Source: Chitinophaga qingshengii | GTDB lineage: Bacteria; Bacteroidota; Bacteroidia; Chitinophagales; Chitinophagaceae | Length of the DNA: 64,000 nucleotides | NCBI RefSeq assembly: GCF_014529935.1 | Contig: NZ_JACVFC010000001.1 | Coordinates: forward strand, 2,604,001 to 2,668,000 | Direction of reading: 5' to 3' | Shown: in pieces, positions 62,263 to 64,000 of the stretch | Layout: each line of letters opens with the position of its first letter | Numbering within the stretch: position 1 is the stretch's first letter | Notes under the pieces: model-generated | What the model was told of the DNA's origin: nothing | The model's input: only the letters and a program-made list of their open reading frames with translations | Database searches by the model: none | Position numbers and translations under genes: made by a program

Positions 62263-62280
62263 TTCAATAACACATTTCAT

Positions 62281-62314
62281 AAAAAAAGACCGAAGCAATG
62301 CTTCGGTCTTTTCG
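62281..62314 (+). terminator. Rho-independent terminator between convergent guaB and susD
   Basis: AAAAGACCGAAGCA faces TGCTTCGGTCTTTT; it may serve both genes. Confidence 0.88.
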
Positions 62315-62334
62315 TTTATACGATAACGTTATTA

Positions 62335-63735
62335 TCATTTTGTATCCCACCAAACGCGATCGGCTGTAGTAGCACTTTGCTCTGGTTGCGGATTGGCCAG
62401 CAGTTCATTGGAAGGATAAGGCCATCTTCTCGGGAAGCCGGTTCCAAACATATTCTGCGGCAGCTGTAATACCGGGAACCCGGTACGTCTCCAGTCGTTA
62501 TAGGTTTCGATAGACAGGAAACCAGCCACATATTTTTCGTAGATGATCTGCTGCAGCGCATTGGTAGCAGTGAGTGCAGGGCGGCTGTTGATGTAGGCCT
62601 GTGCATCTGCCGCAGCTACTTTCAGCATGTCCATATGAGCCTTGATAGCAGCCTGGTAGATAGGTTGCGCTGCAGCTGCACCAGATTTATAGAAAGTAGC
62701 CTCTGCTTTGATAGATAATGCTTCTGAATAGGTAGCCAGGTACAAAGAAGCGTTATCAGCCGCATAGAAGCTGTCAACTTTTGACAGTGCATCCGGATCG
62801 GGAACAGGTGTAGCGCCCGGTACGCGGCCGGTGTAACCACCATCCACATCTTTGGTAGCAATAATCGGCAAACGGGGATCATTGTTACCCTGCAGGAAGT
62901 CGATGAATGTTTTATTCATCACCACTCCACCGGCGCCTGGTTCTGTATTTTTAAACCAGGGGCTTTCTTTTTTTGCACCGCCGGCATAGGCTACCAGCGC
63001 ATTGTCGCTGTTATCTCCGAAAGCATTCGCCAATGCAGCCAATGCCAGGTCTGCCTGGGCAGCGGCCGTATGACCCGGTGCTTTGGTCAAACGCAGATAA
63101 AAACGGGCTTTCAGCATATAAGCGAACTTTTTCCATTTGCTCATATCCCCCTGAAAGATCAAATCGTCTGTACCAGGTGCAATCGCGCTTTTGGGCTGGC
63201 TGGCGAAATAAATGGCACTATCCAGTGTAGTCTGTAATGATGCATAGATGGATTCCTGGCTATCGTATTTGGGGCGGATGATTTCCGGCAACTTCATAGC
63301 ATCAGTATTCGGTACACTACCCCATAAATCGGTTGCTATTGCCAGGTTAAACGCATACAGCGTTTTACCAATGGCCATATATTCGTTATGTCCCGCTGCC
63401 CTGGCCTTGTTCATCATCAACCGCAGGTTATTAAGAATGTTCGGATAAATGAAAAAGGTCCAGGTATTATCCACATCCACCGGGAAAATTTTGAAAGTTT
63501 CCTGACCAGGGGATGGCTGATTTTGCGACAACTGTTGCATCCAATAGGCGGCGTTGGTACCATTGAAACCTCCCACTACCTGTGTGGAAACAGTGATTTC
63601 CACCGGTGGCAGGATCAATTTTTCTCCCACATCCATGGGACTATTAGGATTATCATTGACATCCAGGAATTTTTTACACCCGCTACCCAACAGCACGGCA
63701 CCTAAAAATACGGTGGCTATATATAGTCTTTTCAT
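62335..63735 (-). CDS. SusD/RagB-type outer-membrane lipoprotein (SusD-like_2)
   Basis: A 466-residue lipoprotein with signal peptide and lipobox GSGC (Cys at about residue 20), then KKFLDVNDNPNSP, typical of the SusD-like_2 group. The chain is helical with TPR-like parts and ends WPYPSNELLANPQPEQS ... RVWWDTK, again typical. It would sit on the cell surface as the nutrient-binding lid of the TonB-dependent SusC transporter encoded just upstream (23 bases). The nutrient cannot be told. No glycoside hydrolase or regulator is visible in the window, so this half locus cannot be assigned. Confidence 0.93.
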   Translation of the reverse strand: MKRLYIATVFLGAVLLGSGCKKFLDVNDNPNSPMDVGEKLILPPVEITVSTQVVGGFNGTNAAYWMQQLSQNQPSPGQETFKIFPVDVDNTWTFFIYPNILNNLRLMMNKARAAGHNEYMAIGKTLYAFNLAIATDLWGSVPNTDAMKLPEIIRPKYDSQESIYASLQTTLDSAIYFASQPKSAIAPGTDDLIFQGDMSKWKKFAYMLKARFYLRLTKAPGHTAAAQADLALAALANAFGDNSDNALVAYAGGAKKESPWFKNTEPGAGGVVMNKTFIDFLQGNNDPRLPIIATKDVDGGYTGRVPGATPVPDPDALSKVDSFYAADNASLYLATYSEALSIKAEATFYKSGAAAAQPIYQAAIKAHMDMLKVAAADAQAYINSRPALTATNALQQIIYEKYVAGFLSIETYNDWRRTGFPVLQLPQNMFGTGFPRRWPYPSNELLANPQPEQSATTADRVWWDTK

Positions 63736-63758
63736 GATTGTTGTTGCTTTTAATACTA

Positions 63759-64000
63759 CTAAAAGGTTGCTTTTAAACCGATGATGATAGTGTGGTTGGA
63801 AGGCGCCATGAAGTTGGCAAATCCCTGACCGTTACCGCTACCATTCAGGCTTACTTCCGGATCTGATCCGGTATAGTTCTTATGCAGGATAAAGTTGGTA
63901 CCTGTTACGTTTAAGGCGAGTGACTTAAAGGCTGTTCCTTTCAGGAAAGCGCCGAAATTGTAGCTCAGTGATACCTGTCTCAATTTCAGGAAAGAACCAT
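63759..64000 (-). CDS. SusC/RagA-type TonB-linked outer-membrane transporter, C-terminal end (cut by window)
   Basis: The last 80 codons of a SusC-type transporter; the rest is beyond the window end. The segment GSFLKLRQVSLSYNF is the well-conserved SusC element near the C-terminus, followed by beta strands (SLALNVTGTNFILHKNYTGS) and a typical end PSNHTIIIGLKATF with the terminal Phe. The gene continues open in frame through base 64000. It is followed after 23 bases by its SusD partner. Confidence 0.9.
   Translation of the reverse strand, partial: GSFLKLRQVSLSYNFGAFLKGTAFKSLALNVTGTNFILHKNYTGSDPEVSLNGSGNGQGFANFMAPSNHTIIIGLKATF

Overview
The window comes from a Bacteroidota chromosome, most likely a Chitinophaga-like member of the Chitinophagaceae. 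The supporting signs are type IX secretion system (T9SS) substrates with PKD repeats and gliding-type C-terminal domains, two PorP/SprF proteins, a SusC/SusD pair, a DUF4382 lipoprotein, citrate synthase resembling the eukaryotic type, and promoters with the Bacteroidota -7 box TAnnTTTG rather than E. coli boxes. There is no rRNA, tRNA, CRISPR array, prophage or intact insertion sequence that I can see. Most of it is core genome.

Layout. 1-8.4 kb: 5' part of recN behind a TPR protein; nif3 plus a zinc-ribbon coiled-coil protein; an M32 carboxypeptidase; a DUF4382 lipoprotein; and a three-gene operon (TPMT-like methyltransferase, secreted rhodanese-thioredoxin fusion, small membrane protein). 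8.4-17.8 kb: two giant PKD adhesins with T9SS type B ends, a PorP/SprF partner, and a 117-residue protein that is little more than a signal peptide and a type A sorting domain. 17.9-22.1 kb: grpE and dnaJ flanked by two RlmI-like methyltransferases. 22.1-30.8 kb: a von Willebrand A lipid-free exported protein, hpt, a LysM glucosaminidase, an O-methyltransferase, a LOG-family protein, and a two-gene phosphonate module. 30.8-35.6 kb: a second adhesin plus PorP/SprF operon. 35.7-42 kb: recG, gltA, lptG-type permease and tgt. 42.2-47.4 kb: a glycosyltransferase, rsmG, an ECF sigma factor with two small genes, DinB-like and patatin-like proteins. 47.4-52.7 kb: M1 peptidase, rsmI, purS, pssA and a Xaa-Pro peptidase. 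53-64 kb: pckA, folD, queE, a PorE-like OmpA protein, an acid phosphatase, dprA, guaB and a SusD/SusC pair cut by the window end.

The most unusual signal is not in the proteins. At least ten intergenic gaps hold long inverted repeats or single arms built from 7- or 8-base units repeated in tandem (for example GATTTACG, ATTACGG or GCAAAGCA). The two arms of one element match each other closely, but the motif changes from element to element. Four hairpins also share an inner core AGCGRAGAT. Several elements end right against a TAnnTTTG promoter box that lies only 3-8 bases before a start codon, so the transcripts may be leaderless.

Other points worth checking are recG, whose conserved N-terminus has no ATG, GTG or TTG and seems to start at ATT; a Tgt lacking most of the usual zinc cysteines; and a set of three GC-rich REP-like hairpins. 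Taken together, T9SS genes (adhesins, PorP/SprF, PorE-like protein) are spread over the window, and queE and tgt place two steps of queuosine metabolism here.
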